Numbered from the stretch's first letter, positions 1-5,452 are shown. The stretch: DNA of 7,663 bases from Nitrososphaerales archaeon TH5888 (GCA_014523595.1 JAATVN010000052.1:1-7663); one strand, 5' to 3'. A program made the numbers and translations. The notes: generated by a model not told the origin, from the sequence alone.

Positions 1-178
1 AGCAGTATCAATAGTTTCAGTCCAACAAATCTATGCTACAGGCTGTCCTACAAATTTTGTGTCCGAACACATAAAAAATGCAAAAGCGGCGCTTCAAAAC
101 GGAACCACCGAAGAGGCTTTGAATCAACTTGAATTAGCAGAAGAAGCTATAGGTGTTGCTGCAGAAGAGAATGAATAA
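1..178 (+). CDS. Small exported helical protein, C-terminal part (5' end outside window)
   Basis: The open frame enters from the left edge (first full codon at base 2) and stops with TAA at 176-178, giving 58 visible residues. The first dozen are hydrophobic and end in QQIYA followed by TGCP, which looks like the end of a Sec signal peptide with an AxA-like cleavage site, so the mature protein is probably outside the membrane. The rest is a helical hairpin: HIKNAKAALQNGTTEEALNQ, then LELAEEAIGVAAEENE. The His-x3-Ala-x2-Ala-Leu spacing resembles the helical repeats of small metal-binding (SmbP-like) proteins, but only one hairpin and one such His are visible, so metal binding is a guess. One sequon (NGT) lies in the loop between the helices. 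The start and promoter lie outside the window. The coding call is secure; the function is not. Confidence 0.75.
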   Translation, partial: AVSIVSVQQIYATGCPTNFVSEHIKNAKAALQNGTTEEALNQLELAEEAIGVAAEENE

Positions 179-219
179 CTATATAAAAAATATAAATAGT
201 CTCAGATAAATTTACCTAA

Positions 220-226
220 TTTTTTT
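220..226 (+). terminator. T-run, candidate archaeal terminator
   Basis: Seven consecutive T residues lie 42 bases after the stop of the exported helical protein, with no obvious hairpin. Archaeal RNA polymerase often terminates at such U-tracts. In DNA this AT-rich the run could be chance. Confidence 0.35.
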
Positions 227-329
227 ATTCCTTGCCTTATGAATTCTGTGCGTAGTTCCATTCATCTAATCTTTTTCAACCTTTTCTTTTTGAAATTGCA
301 AAAATCTTATTAACCAATTGAAAGTCCGA

Positions 330-431
330 TTAGGATCTTTTGTTCCTTTTTTTAGCAAATCTAACTCTTTTTACCAATTCATTATCCCTGCTGATTAAAT
401 TACCATGATTTGAGCTAACGGCCTCGGCCAT
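330..431 (-). CDS. Candidate 33-residue basic protein
   Basis: A short frame opens with ATG at 431-429 and closes with TAA at 332-330. The product starts MAEAVSSNHGNLISRDNELV and ends in a strongly basic tail (KRVRFAKKRNKRS) with nine Lys/Arg in the last nineteen residues, as in small RNA-, ribosome- or DNA-binding proteins. A TATA-like TTTATTCA lies on the minus strand about 32 bases upstream (460-467), at a plausible distance for a leaderless or nearly leaderless mRNA. There is no Shine-Dalgarno site. I do not recognise the family. The ORF is short enough to be chance, but the charge pattern and the promoter-like box argue for a gene. Confidence 0.4.
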   Translation of the reverse strand: MAEAVSSNHGNLISRDNELVKRVRFAKKRNKRS

Positions 432-710
432 GTTTAAGAGGTATTATTAGAAATGCTAATGAATAAATCTTCGTCGTATGGTCTAATTTGATTAATAAAC
501 TTAATTTGATAAAATTCAAAAATTATCAAAAAGTAACCAAGTTTAAAAAATTTGATGTAGTCTAGTTATTTAACAATACGAATTTTCAATATTAGATAAA
601 AATGCAACTTAAATTAAATGACTATTTATAGAATTACGAGATATGCAGTCATGCACTGCACCCGCATTCATGTTCAAATAATTGTTGAGAGTGAAAACTC
701 AATGATTTAC

Positions 711-718
711 TTATATAG
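711..718 (+). promoter_or_regulatory. TATA box of the sequon-rich exported peptide gene
   Basis: TTATATAG is centred about 27 bases before the ATG at 742, the distance expected if transcription begins at or next to the start codon. No Shine-Dalgarno site precedes that ATG, so a leaderless mRNA is likely. Confidence 0.6.
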
Positions 719-741
719 TATGAAATACCTCTAACCCAGAG

Positions 742-957
742 ATGAATAATAAAGCATTGTTGGGAATGTTTGCCATTCTCATAACGACCCTAGGGGCAGT
801 AGCATTCGCAGGATTGACTATTATATCTTCAGCAACGGCACAGGAATATAATGAAACAATGACCGGAAATCTGACGATGGGTGCAGCTAATATGACAGAC
901 ACCAACATGACAAATGGAACTGGGAACATATCGGGTGTTGAAGAGCCAGATTTTTAA
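742..957 (+). CDS. Small exported peptide dense in N-glycosylation sequons
   Basis: The 71-residue product begins with MNNK and a hydrophobic stretch (about residues 5-31), followed by ATA-QE, a good signal peptidase I site after Ala33. The mature part is only about 38 residues, with no Cys and no charged-helix pattern. It carries six N-x-S/T sequons: N37ET, N43LT, N50MT, N55MT, N58GT and N62IS, and ends EEPDF. Archaea glycosylate surface proteins at this motif, so the product is probably a heavily glycosylated peptide outside the cell or in the cell envelope (inference). The ATG at 742 is favoured by the TATA box 27 bases upstream. The gene precedes a large membrane protein on the same strand, but a T-run and a second TATA-like box lie between them. 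Family unknown. An overlapping minus-strand ORF is its shadow. Confidence 0.72.
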   Translation: MNNKALLGMFAILITTLGAVAFAGLTIISSATAQEYNETMTGNLTMGAANMTDTNMTNGTGNISGVEEPDF

Positions 958-983
958 TAGACAGAAAAAGTCAAAAGCCTACA

Positions 984-993
984 AAAGTATAAG
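984..993 (+). promoter_or_regulatory. Candidate TATA box for the ten-span membrane protein
   Basis: AAAGTATAAG lies about 50 bases before the ATG at 1041. Initiation about 25 bases downstream of the box would give a leader of roughly 25 bases containing the Shine-Dalgarno site at 1025-1030. The box is weak. Confidence 0.35.
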
Positions 994-1014
994 CAGCTTT
1001 CTGCGACTCTAACC

Positions 1015-1021
1015 TTTTTTT
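1015..1021 (+). terminator. T-run after the exported peptide gene
   Basis: Seven T residues lie 58 bases after the exported peptide stop and just upstream of the next gene's ribosome binding site. It could end the upstream transcript or simply be part of the next leader. Confidence 0.3.
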
Positions 1022-1024
1022 ATT

Positions 1025-1030
1025 GAGGTG
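1025..1030 (+). promoter_or_regulatory. Strong Shine-Dalgarno site (GAGGTG)
   Basis: GAGGTG matches the anti-Shine-Dalgarno of archaeal 16S rRNA and sits 10 bases before the ATG at 1041. It fixes that start and implies a leadered mRNA, unlike most genes in this window. Confidence 0.6.
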
Positions 1031-1040
1031 CTGCTAAGGG

Positions 1041-2402
1041 ATGCGAAAGACTGGAAATACTACTATATCACTCCTTAACAGATTTTATAACCAATTTACA
1101 TTTGGCTCAGTCGACAACGCTACCAAGATTTATGCAATAGTCTATACTGTTCTTGCCCTCATTGTAATAGATACGAGCCTTAATCAAAATTCTGAAATGC
1201 GTTCCTATCTAGAGACTTCAGGGTTCAGCATTCCATTATTTGTTTGTATGGGAATTGTAGTTATTGGTGGCCAATTATACATTCTACAATTTGTTAGACA
1301 GAAGAGCAGTCAAATTCGTAAGAAGGCCGCATTTCTTCGCATTTCACATAATATAGTATTTCTTATTCAGTACTTGGTAGTATCAATTTTTGTATTTGTA
1401 CTGGTCCAGTTAATCACTACTCAACAATACTCTACCATAGCTCTAACAATAGTTACAACGGTGACTTATGGTTTGACTATTGGTCTTATGGGGATCTTTA
1501 CCATCATATTTTTCTCATGGTACAAATCAAATAGGAATTCAGTAGTAATTTTGATTTATGGCTTGTCTTTTGCAGCCGTGGTCATTGCATCAACTATTTT
1601 TTTAACAGGTAGTCTTAACCGGCTTGTGGAAAAACCCGCTAATATTTCCGCTGATGTAGCTCCCTCGGCAAAATCAAAGCCAGGTTCATTAGGGTATGAT
1701 CTTGCTAAAATGTATCATTATGCTGATATTGTTTCTTTTCTTTTGAAATGGGTTGCTACGGCATTACTTTTGTATCATTACTCTCAGAAGATGGGAAAGA
1801 CCAAGTACTGGATCTTGATAAGCCTTCCTTTACTATATTTTGCAGGTACCTATTTGGACGACTATCATCTATTTGAACCTCATACAGAGATAGGCAAGCT
1901 TTACTGGGATCTCTATACTTCCTTAAATTCTACTGCAGGGGGAATCTTGTTTTATGTAGGATTTGTTGTCGCTGCTCGGCATTTTCATGGGAATATGGCT
2001 GTTAGAGACTACCTGGTAATGTGTGGATTTGGTTTCTTACTTTTTTTCAGCGCCGGTCAGAGCACTTTGGCAAATACGCTGTATCCACCATTTGGTCTTG
2101 CCACGATGTCACTATATGGATTATCAACATATATGATATTACTGGCCCTTTACTCTTGTGCGATTTCAGTATCAGAGGATATAGAGCTTCGCAAATCCAT
2201 AAAAAAATCCACACTTCGTGAATCAAAGTTTCTCGATAGTATGGGAACAGCACATATGGAAAGAGACTTGACAAGAAGAATAGTGCTAAAGGCAAGGGAG
2301 GAACAAAAGAAGCGTATACAAAAGTCAGCAGGAATCAAATCATCATTAACTGATGAAGATATAATAAATATTATAGAGGAAACCGAAAGGGATGTTAGGT
2401 AG
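1041..2402 (+). CDS. Ten-span integral membrane protein of unknown function
   Basis: This is a 453-residue protein. By eye the hydrophobic spans lie near residues 29-46, 62-86, 103-126, 132-160, 167-190, 227-246, 256-272, 297-313, 323-341 and 348-375. Positive charges in alternate loops (RQKSSQIRKK at 86-95, YKSNRN, QKMGKTK, RHFHG) place both ends in the cytoplasm. An external loop of about 35 residues (190-226) contains a sequon (NIS), and a second external loop at about 273-296 is acidic and aromatic (LDDYHLFEPHTEIG). The last 75 residues form a charged cytoplasmic tail, partly helical, ending in an acidic/basic helix (DEDIINIIEETERDVR). I see no transporter, kinase or redox motif. Pairs of His and acidic residues (H226, D273, D274, H276, H281) could bind a ligand or metal, but this is speculative. 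The start is fixed by GAGGTG 10 bases upstream. Shorter ORFs within it in other frames are shadows. Confidence 0.85.
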   Translation: MRKTGNTTISLLNRFYNQFTFGSVDNATKIYAIVYTVLALIVIDTSLNQNSEMRSYLETSGFSIPLFVCMGIVVIGGQLYILQFVRQKSSQIRKKAAFLRISHNIVFLIQYLVVSIFVFVLVQLITTQQYSTIALTIVTTVTYGLTIGLMGIFTIIFFSWYKSNRNSVVILIYGLSFAAVVIASTIFLTGSLNRLVEKPANISADVAPSAKSKPGSLGYDLAKMYHYADIVSFLLKWVATALLLYHYSQKMGKTKYWILISLPLLYFAGTYLDDYHLFEPHTEIGKLYWDLYTSLNSTAGGILFYVGFVVAARHFHGNMAVRDYLVMCGFGFLLFFSAGQSTLANTLYPPFGLATMSLYGLSTYMILLALYSCAISVSEDIELRKSIKKSTLRESKFLDSMGTAHMERDLTRRIVLKAREEQKKRIQKSAGIKSSLTDEDIINIIEETERDVR

Positions 2403-2822
2403 ATGTTATGAGTTATATTATAGAACATTTCTAAATTATGGTAATTCAAAGTTAGTTAAGATCTTGATTGAGAACTAATCTTTGCTTAACTAACTGTGAT
2501 TATCTAGCAGTGTCTTTTTGTCTGGTCTTATGTCTAGAGATTTGTTTTAACTATAGATACTTTAATTATTATTTCATCATTTTCCTTGTTCATATTTATA
2601 ATCGTCATGAGAATTGCTTGGTTCCTTTTGATAAACTAGTTCTTCAAGTGGGAATGTTTGAATGCAAAATTTGGTTGGTGCGGAGCCATGGGTACGCTAT
2701 CAATCCAAAATTAGGATTCTGATACAATTGTTCAGAGCTAAGCTTTAAAGTTTTGTGCCATTTATGGCTCATTGGGATTCGAACCTTGCATGTATTGGGG
2801 TTCTACTACTTCTGTTTACTTT
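2403..2822. other. Intergenic gap with tRNA T-arm-like fragment
   Basis: The gap lies between the convergent membrane-protein gene and the minus-strand helical protein. An 84-codon plus-strand frame here starts at TTG, is rich in Cys, Tyr and Phe, and has no promoter or binding site, so I do not call it. A 24-codon minus-strand ATG frame at 2534-2608 reads plausibly but has no other support. At 2765-2785 the minus strand reads like the 3' end of a tRNA (listed separately). I see nothing else. Confidence 0.55.
2765..2785 (-). other. Possible tRNA 3'-end remnant
   Basis: On the minus strand this segment contains GGTTCGAATCC followed by CAATGAGCCA: a canonical T-loop (TTCGAAT) with the first two T-stem pairs, then a sequence shaped like an acceptor 3' strand. 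The remaining T-stem pairs do not form and I find no matching D arm, anticodon arm or 5' acceptor strand, so this is not an intact tRNA. It may be the remnant left when an element integrates into a tRNA gene, or chance. The rarity of an 11-base T-loop match is the main argument. Confidence 0.25.
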
Positions 2823-3101
2823 TTAGTCAAAGGTTAAAGAATCTTTTAAAATGTCTTTCAATGCCTTCCGTTCTTCATTCGTTAAATCAGCACCCTTCTC
2901 CGCTAGGATATTTTTTAGTACCTGTTCGGTTTTGGTGGGACCTAAGATTTCCTTCAATTTTTGAACGGAACTTGTATCTTGCCAGGAATCGAAAAGCTCA
3001 ATCACATTATCTCTAGTCTCAGGACTGAGATCCTTTATCGCATTTTCTATTATCCTCTTGTAACCCTTGCCCAAATCCTTTGGTCTAAATACAGCTCCCA
3101 T
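2823..3101 (-). CDS. Small all-helical charged protein, unknown function
   Basis: This 92-residue soluble protein (ATG 3101-3099, TAA 2825-2823) has no Cys, signal peptide or membrane span. It appears to be a series of short amphipathic helices: about 10-25 (LGKGYKRIIENAIKDL), 26-39 (SPETRDNVIELFDS), 43-53, 56-69 and 73-89 (LTNEERKALKDILKDSL). Acidic and basic residues are balanced. Helical bundles of this kind often act in protein-protein interaction, but no family is recognised. It diverges from the OsmC gene with 253 bases between them, and a TATA-like CCTTAATA about 26 bases before the ATG (3124-3131) suggests a leaderless transcript. Two plus-strand frames overlapping it are shadows. Confidence 0.75.
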   Translation of the reverse strand: MGAVFRPKDLGKGYKRIIENAIKDLSPETRDNVIELFDSWQDTSSVQKLKEILGPTKTEQVLKNILAEKGADLTNEERKALKDILKDSLTFD

Positions 3102-3123
3102 CAGTTATACTACGTATTGTCAG

Positions 3124-3131
3124 TATTAAGG
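3124..3131 (-). promoter_or_regulatory. Candidate TATA box of the helical protein
   Basis: On the minus strand CCTTAATA is centred about 26 bases before the ATG at 3101, the distance for a leaderless mRNA. The match is weak. Confidence 0.35.
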
Positions 3132-3201
3132 CTATTTGGACATCTGTTGCAAGCGAGATAATAATGCCTTATAAGAAAGAAGAATGACAAGCGTTCGAGA
3201 C

Positions 3202-3223
3202 TAAAGACTTTCTGTCGTCTTTA
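3202..3223. repeat. 7-bp inverted repeat between divergent genes
   Basis: TAAAGAC (3202-3208) and GTCTTTA (3217-3223) are perfect inverted copies around an 8-base spacer. The site is in the divergent gap, 101 bases from the helical-protein start and 132 bases from the OsmC start. It could be an operator half-site pair or an RNA hairpin. It is too far from the TATA boxes for simple blocking of either promoter. Confidence 0.4.
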
Positions 3224-3325
3224 ATGAAACGGTCCATCATAGGTGAGAAATGTCATATTATTAATAACAGGACTTTAGATTACTCCAAATTGCCTTTATA
3301 GTTTTCATCAGATGTAGTAAATTCC

Positions 3326-3333
3326 TTTAAGTA
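3326..3333 (+). promoter_or_regulatory. TATA box of the OsmC-family gene
   Basis: TTTAAGTA is centred about 25 bases before the ATG at 3355, and no Shine-Dalgarno site lies between. This fits a leaderless mRNA and supports the chosen start. Confidence 0.55.
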
Positions 3334-3354
3334 TTTTGATGCTTTGTTATATCC

Positions 3355-3885
3355 ATGACTCACGTAATAAACAACGTCGATTTGGACAAGATATCTCTAA
3401 CAACGGCGATGGGAAAGAAAGATAAGTCTACACTCAGGAAGCCAGTAAAATTGGAAGGAGAATGGATTCTTGATTCAGCTGCCGGTTACCAGTTCAAAAC
3501 TGAGCTTTCTTACGAGAATGGCAAGCAAATTATTGAAATAGATTCGCCGTCCTTCCTAGGTGGTAACGGAAACAGAATAGGTCCGATGGGATATTGTATT
3601 GCTGGTATTGCATCTTGTTTCATCGCGACCTTTGTAACTGTTGCGGCCGGTCAGGGCATAAGGCTCACCAAGCTAACTGCGAATGTAGAATGTAATATTA
3701 ACTTTGCAAAGACTTTTGATGTCGCTGATGAACCCATTACTGAAGGTATAACCTTTAGTATAGATGCAGTCACCGATGACGCAGATAAATCCGCGTTGCA
3801 ACAATTGCTAAAGATGGCTGAAGAAAGGTGTCCGGCGGTGTACAGCATGTCTCACCGAATTAATGTTGAAGCAACCATAAACTGA
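3355..3885 (+). CDS. OsmC/Ohr-family peroxide-handling protein
   Basis: This 176-residue cytoplasmic protein has the OsmC fold signature. Residues about 34-66 form beta strands (GEWILDSAAGYQFKTELSYE). Next comes the central helix with PMGYCIAGIASCFIATFV (Cys81 and Cys88), a strand-helix region (GIRLTKLTANVECNIN, about 101-116), and the second conserved helix AEERCPAVYSM with Cys159. In OsmC/Ohr proteins the Cys of the central helix attacks organic or lipid hydroperoxides and pairs with the Cys of the CP motif, usually recycled by a dithiol. Cys88 and Cys159 sit where those two are expected. The protein is about 30 residues longer than a typical 140-residue family member because of an N-terminal extension (1-33) of polar and basic residues. 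Cys81 and Cys113 are extra. It could act on other thiol chemistry, since many OsmC relatives are uncharacterised. It stands alone, convergent with the winged-helix gene. Confidence 0.9.
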   Translation: MTHVINNVDLDKISLTTAMGKKDKSTLRKPVKLEGEWILDSAAGYQFKTELSYENGKQIIEIDSPSFLGGNGNRIGPMGYCIAGIASCFIATFVTVAAGQGIRLTKLTANVECNINFAKTFDVADEPITEGITFSIDAVTDDADKSALQQLLKMAEERCPAVYSMSHRINVEATIN

Positions 3886-3957
3886 ATTAGTAACAACTTT
3901 CTGTACTACATTATTATGACTTAGAATTAACAATCATAGGCTTTCAAGAGTGATGGC

Positions 3958-4356
3958 TTACGAAATCGTTGAAGGATGACGAGGATCTGAGTCATGAGAT
4001 ATCTGCTCATTAGGAACGGATGACTTGAGTTCTGTTTGATTATTCTTTATGGAATCTAAAATATATAGACCAAGCTCTGTCAATTTTACTTTGCTATTTA
4101 GAAAGTTGTAATAGTAATCACCGCTTAGAGGAATTCCTAGCGCAGTTTCTTCAGTGCTCACCCGCTTTGCTGCTTGGTCATAAGCAATGACTCCATTTGC
4201 CATTGAGAAATTAGTGTCATTGAGAGTCAAACCGTATTCCAATAGTTCTAGAATTGATAGGCTTGTTATATCCAGAATGGTTACAATCCTTATAACAATC
4301 GGATTTCTCATTAGTTCCGTAATGACGCCCATATCGATTGGAACTCGATCGCTCAT
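3958..4356 (-). CDS. Winged-helix DNA-binding-like protein
   Basis: With the ATG at 4356-4354 the product has 132 residues. A TTG six codons upstream keeps the frame open, but it falls upstream of the predicted transcription start, so I prefer ATG. The layout is that of a one-domain winged helix: helix 1 about 10-28 (GVITELMRNPIVIRIVTIL), helix 2 about 32-43, helix 3 about 47-58 (DTNFSMANGVIA), a polar wing region about 60-88, then a final helix KVKLTELGLYILDSIKNN (89-106) preceded by a short strand. The LTELG pattern is typical of ArsR/MarR-like archaeal regulators. No Cys or other obvious ligand site is present. The last 25 residues are polar and probably disordered. It converges on the OsmC gene with 72 bases between stops, which does not show regulation of it. 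DNA binding is inferred from the fold pattern. Confidence 0.75.
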   Translation of the reverse strand: MSDRVPIDMGVITELMRNPIVIRIVTILDITSLSILELLEYGLTLNDTNFSMANGVIAYDQAAKRVSTEETALGIPLSGDYYYNFLNSKVKLTELGLYILDSIKNNQTELKSSVPNEQISHDSDPRHPSTIS

Positions 4357-4388
4357 GTTATAGAAATATTCCAACCAGTTAATAACTT

Positions 4389-4396
4389 CTTATAAT
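4389..4396 (-). promoter_or_regulatory. Candidate TATA box of the winged-helix gene
   Basis: ATTATAAG on the minus strand is centred about 36 bases before the ATG at 4356. Initiation about 26 bases downstream of it gives a leader of roughly 10 bases and places the TTG at 4374 upstream of the transcript, supporting the ATG. Confidence 0.45.
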
Positions 4397-4539
4397 GCTA
4401 ATGCCATAATACAGATTGCTTTGGACTGATTCAGTAGTAAACACGTAGAATTAGCTGATGCTTCTCTTGATAGGAATATTCGGAGATTCATACAAGTTGA
4501 TAGATTTCCTTTTGACAGGTTCAGAAACTGAGAGAGAAA

Positions 4540-4703
4540 GAAGCCATCATGGTAAATCCGATCACTAATAAAGTATACGTTACAGATAGTAATCTCCTAT
4601 ACGAGATAGATGGATAACAAATAAGTGGACCTTAATAGCTCAAGAATCTAATTACGAAACTGAGAAACGTGCGAATGCGTCGGGATTAGGTCCTTCCATC
4701 TAG
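4540..4703 (+). pseudogene. YVTN-type beta-propeller repeat remnant, frameshifted
   Basis: The frame starting at 4540 reads EAIMVNPITNKVYVTDSN and then LLYEIDG before TAA at 4615-4617. This is a textbook blade of the YVTN/NHL-like propeller family, whose repeat runs roughly a-x-NP-x-TNKVYV-T/A-N...V-IDG-x-TN-K-V. Moving one frame over at 4614 gives ITNKWTLIAQESN, matching the continuation expected after IDG, and that frame stays open to TAG at 4703. Family proteins are long exported or surface proteins with many such blades. Here only one blade survives, with a stop upstream at 4513-4515, no signal peptide and a broken frame. It is most likely the relic of a deleted propeller gene. A sequencing indel alone would not explain the missing blades. 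Confidence 0.65.
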
Positions 4704-4742
4704 TAGGGTTCCGCTCTCTAATATTTCGTTTTTTCTAAGAAA

Positions 4743-4770
4743 CTGAATTTATGAATTCCTGGAAATTCAG
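4743..4770. repeat. 8-bp inverted repeat with nested palindrome
   Basis: CTGAATTT (4743-4750) and AAATTCAG (4763-4770) are perfect inverted copies around 12 bases that contain GAATTC. A similar CTGGAATTTGATG follows at about 4779, next to the palindrome GATGCGCATC (4787-4796). The cluster lies downstream of the zinc-finger gene and may fold in its 3' untranslated RNA or be a protein-binding site. Confidence 0.4.
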
Positions 4771-4822
4771 ATAAGAACTGGAATTTGATGCGCATCTATC
4801 AAGAACTAAAACTAGGATTTTG

Positions 4823-5209
4823 TTACCGTATTCTTAAACTGTCTACTGCGTCCATAATAACTTGAGTAGCGTGTGCTCCAAAATTTGCTTTACAATAGTT
4901 CTCATTTTTTAGCTTTGAATCAAACCTGTTTGTCCTTATCAACTGTGAAACCCTATTTACTGCAGCTAGATAATTCATCGAAGATATCCAAGTCAGTATG
5001 ATTGTACATTTATCGCAAACTTGAACTTTAACATTACTCCCATATATTTCCCCGCAAAAGACACATTTGTTATATACTATTGAACTACTGGATCTGGGAG
5101 CATTAATACCAAAATGAACTTTATTAAAGCACTCGATACACAAGTGTTGATTACATTCAGAACATGAGTGATATTCTTCATGTTTACTACATTTTTCACA
5201 CACGGTCAT
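4823..5209 (-). CDS. B-box-like zinc-finger protein with second CxxC pair
   Basis: This is a 128-residue protein. Its N-terminus has Cys4-x2-Cys7-x8-Cys16-x7-Cys24-x2-Cys27-x4-His32, the spacing of B-box-type zinc fingers, with a further Cys19 and His10. HLCIECFNKVHFG reads like the core of eukaryotic B-box domains. A second probable zinc site follows: Cys49-x2-Cys52 and Cys65-x2-Cys68 (CVFCG...VCDKC), a ribbon-like knuckle. The C-terminal 60 residues are helical (ISSMNYLAAVNRVSQLIRTN) and basic, without Cys except Cys106. B-boxes mostly mediate protein-protein contacts, so a scaffold or regulator role is inferred. The ATG at 5209 is certain as the most upstream start because an in-frame TAA lies two codons before it. 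A candidate TATA box at 5271-5280 implies a leader of about 40 bases. It is a single gene with no operon partner. Confidence 0.82.
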   Translation of the reverse strand: MTVCEKCSKHEEYHSCSECNQHLCIECFNKVHFGINAPRSSSSIVYNKCVFCGEIYGSNVKVQVCDKCTIILTWISSMNYLAAVNRVSQLIRTNRFDSKLKNENYCKANFGAHATQVIMDAVDSLRIR

Positions 5210-5270
5210 TGCTTACAGGCACCATGCAGAGCCATCATCAAGAAACGATTATTATGAATTAATATATCCA

Positions 5271-5280
5271 TTATATATCT
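5271..5280 (-). promoter_or_regulatory. Candidate TATA box of the zinc-finger gene
   Basis: AGATATATAA on the minus strand lies about 66 bases before the ATG at 5209, giving a leader of about 40 bases. A second AT-rich box (ATATATTAAT) lies just downstream at about 5257-5266 and could serve instead. Confidence 0.4.
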
Positions 5281-5327
5281 ACTAGTATTACTAATTAGGT
5301 AATCTCTCCTATATCAAGTTACTCTGC

Positions 5328-5335
5328 AAATAAAT
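5328..5335 (+). promoter_or_regulatory. TATA-like box before a 30-codon ORF
   Basis: AAATAAAT is centred about 28 bases before the ATG at 5360, correct for a leaderless start. AT-rich context makes chance matches likely. Confidence 0.3.
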
Positions 5336-5359
5336 GCCAGGCATGACAAATGTTTAATT

Positions 5360-5452
5360 ATGATGTTTGATATCACCTCGGAAACTAGTGAATGGAGTCC
5401 AATTAACTTTTGGGTTCAAATATCTTATGTTAGTAATAATGAAATGAAATGA
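5360..5452 (+). CDS. Candidate 30-residue peptide or gene remnant
   Basis: The ORF opens with two ATG codons and reads MMFDITSETSEWSPINFWVQ followed by ISYVSNNEMK. Two Trp, the mixed polar/hydrophobic pattern and a TATA-like box 28 bases upstream give weak support. It ends at TGA, closely followed in the same frame by TAG and TAA (5450-5461). The frame then stays open for 23 more codons (EIELPVLDGILNYFRLKENC), so this may be a decayed longer gene. No family is recognised, and chance is a serious alternative. Confidence 0.27.
   Translation: MMFDITSETSEWSPINFWVQISYVSNNEMK

Larger units (their letters stand above)
179..741. other. AT-rich intergenic gap
   Basis: This 563-base gap separates two exported-protein genes. 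It holds the T-run at 220-226, a candidate 33-residue minus-strand ORF at 330-431 and the TATA box at 711-718 of the following gene. The stretch from about 470 to 700 is very AT-rich, and I see no gene, RNA or repeat in it. A 24-codon plus-strand ORF at 239 has no supporting signal. Confidence 0.6.
4375..4822. other. Intergenic gap with pseudogene remnant and inverted repeat
   Basis: The gap separates two minus-strand genes. It holds the winged-helix promoter, a decayed plus-strand propeller repeat (4540-4703), a run of six T (4729-4734), an 8-bp inverted repeat (4743-4770) and a 10-bp palindrome GATGCGCATC (4787-4796). A 33-codon plus-strand frame (4430-4530) has no start codon and resembles nothing I know. 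Confidence 0.55.

Noticed and set aside
2047..2449. Minus-strand and alternate-frame ORFs overlapping the end of the membrane-protein gene
   Set aside because: They are shadows of the 453-residue gene, which has a strong ribosome binding site and coherent membrane topology.
2534..2608. 24-codon minus-strand ORF beginning MTIINMNKEND
   Set aside because: It reads plausibly but is too short, with no promoter or conservation evidence available.
2468..2722. 84-codon plus-strand ORF
   Set aside because: It starts at TTG with no Shine-Dalgarno site or clear TATA box, and its composition (many Cys, Tyr, Phe) is typical of translated non-coding AT-rich DNA.
2753..3161. Two plus-strand ORFs (2753-3016 and 2961-3161)
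   Set aside because: They are mostly antisense to the helical-protein gene at 2823-3101, whose charged helical composition is far more protein-like.
3651..3848. Minus-strand ORF inside the OsmC gene
   Set aside because: It is a shadow; the OsmC signature residues are all in the plus frame.
4430..4530. 33-codon plus-strand frame without ATG upstream of the propeller relic
   Set aside because: It does not resemble a propeller blade or any family known to me, and its open length is expected by chance.
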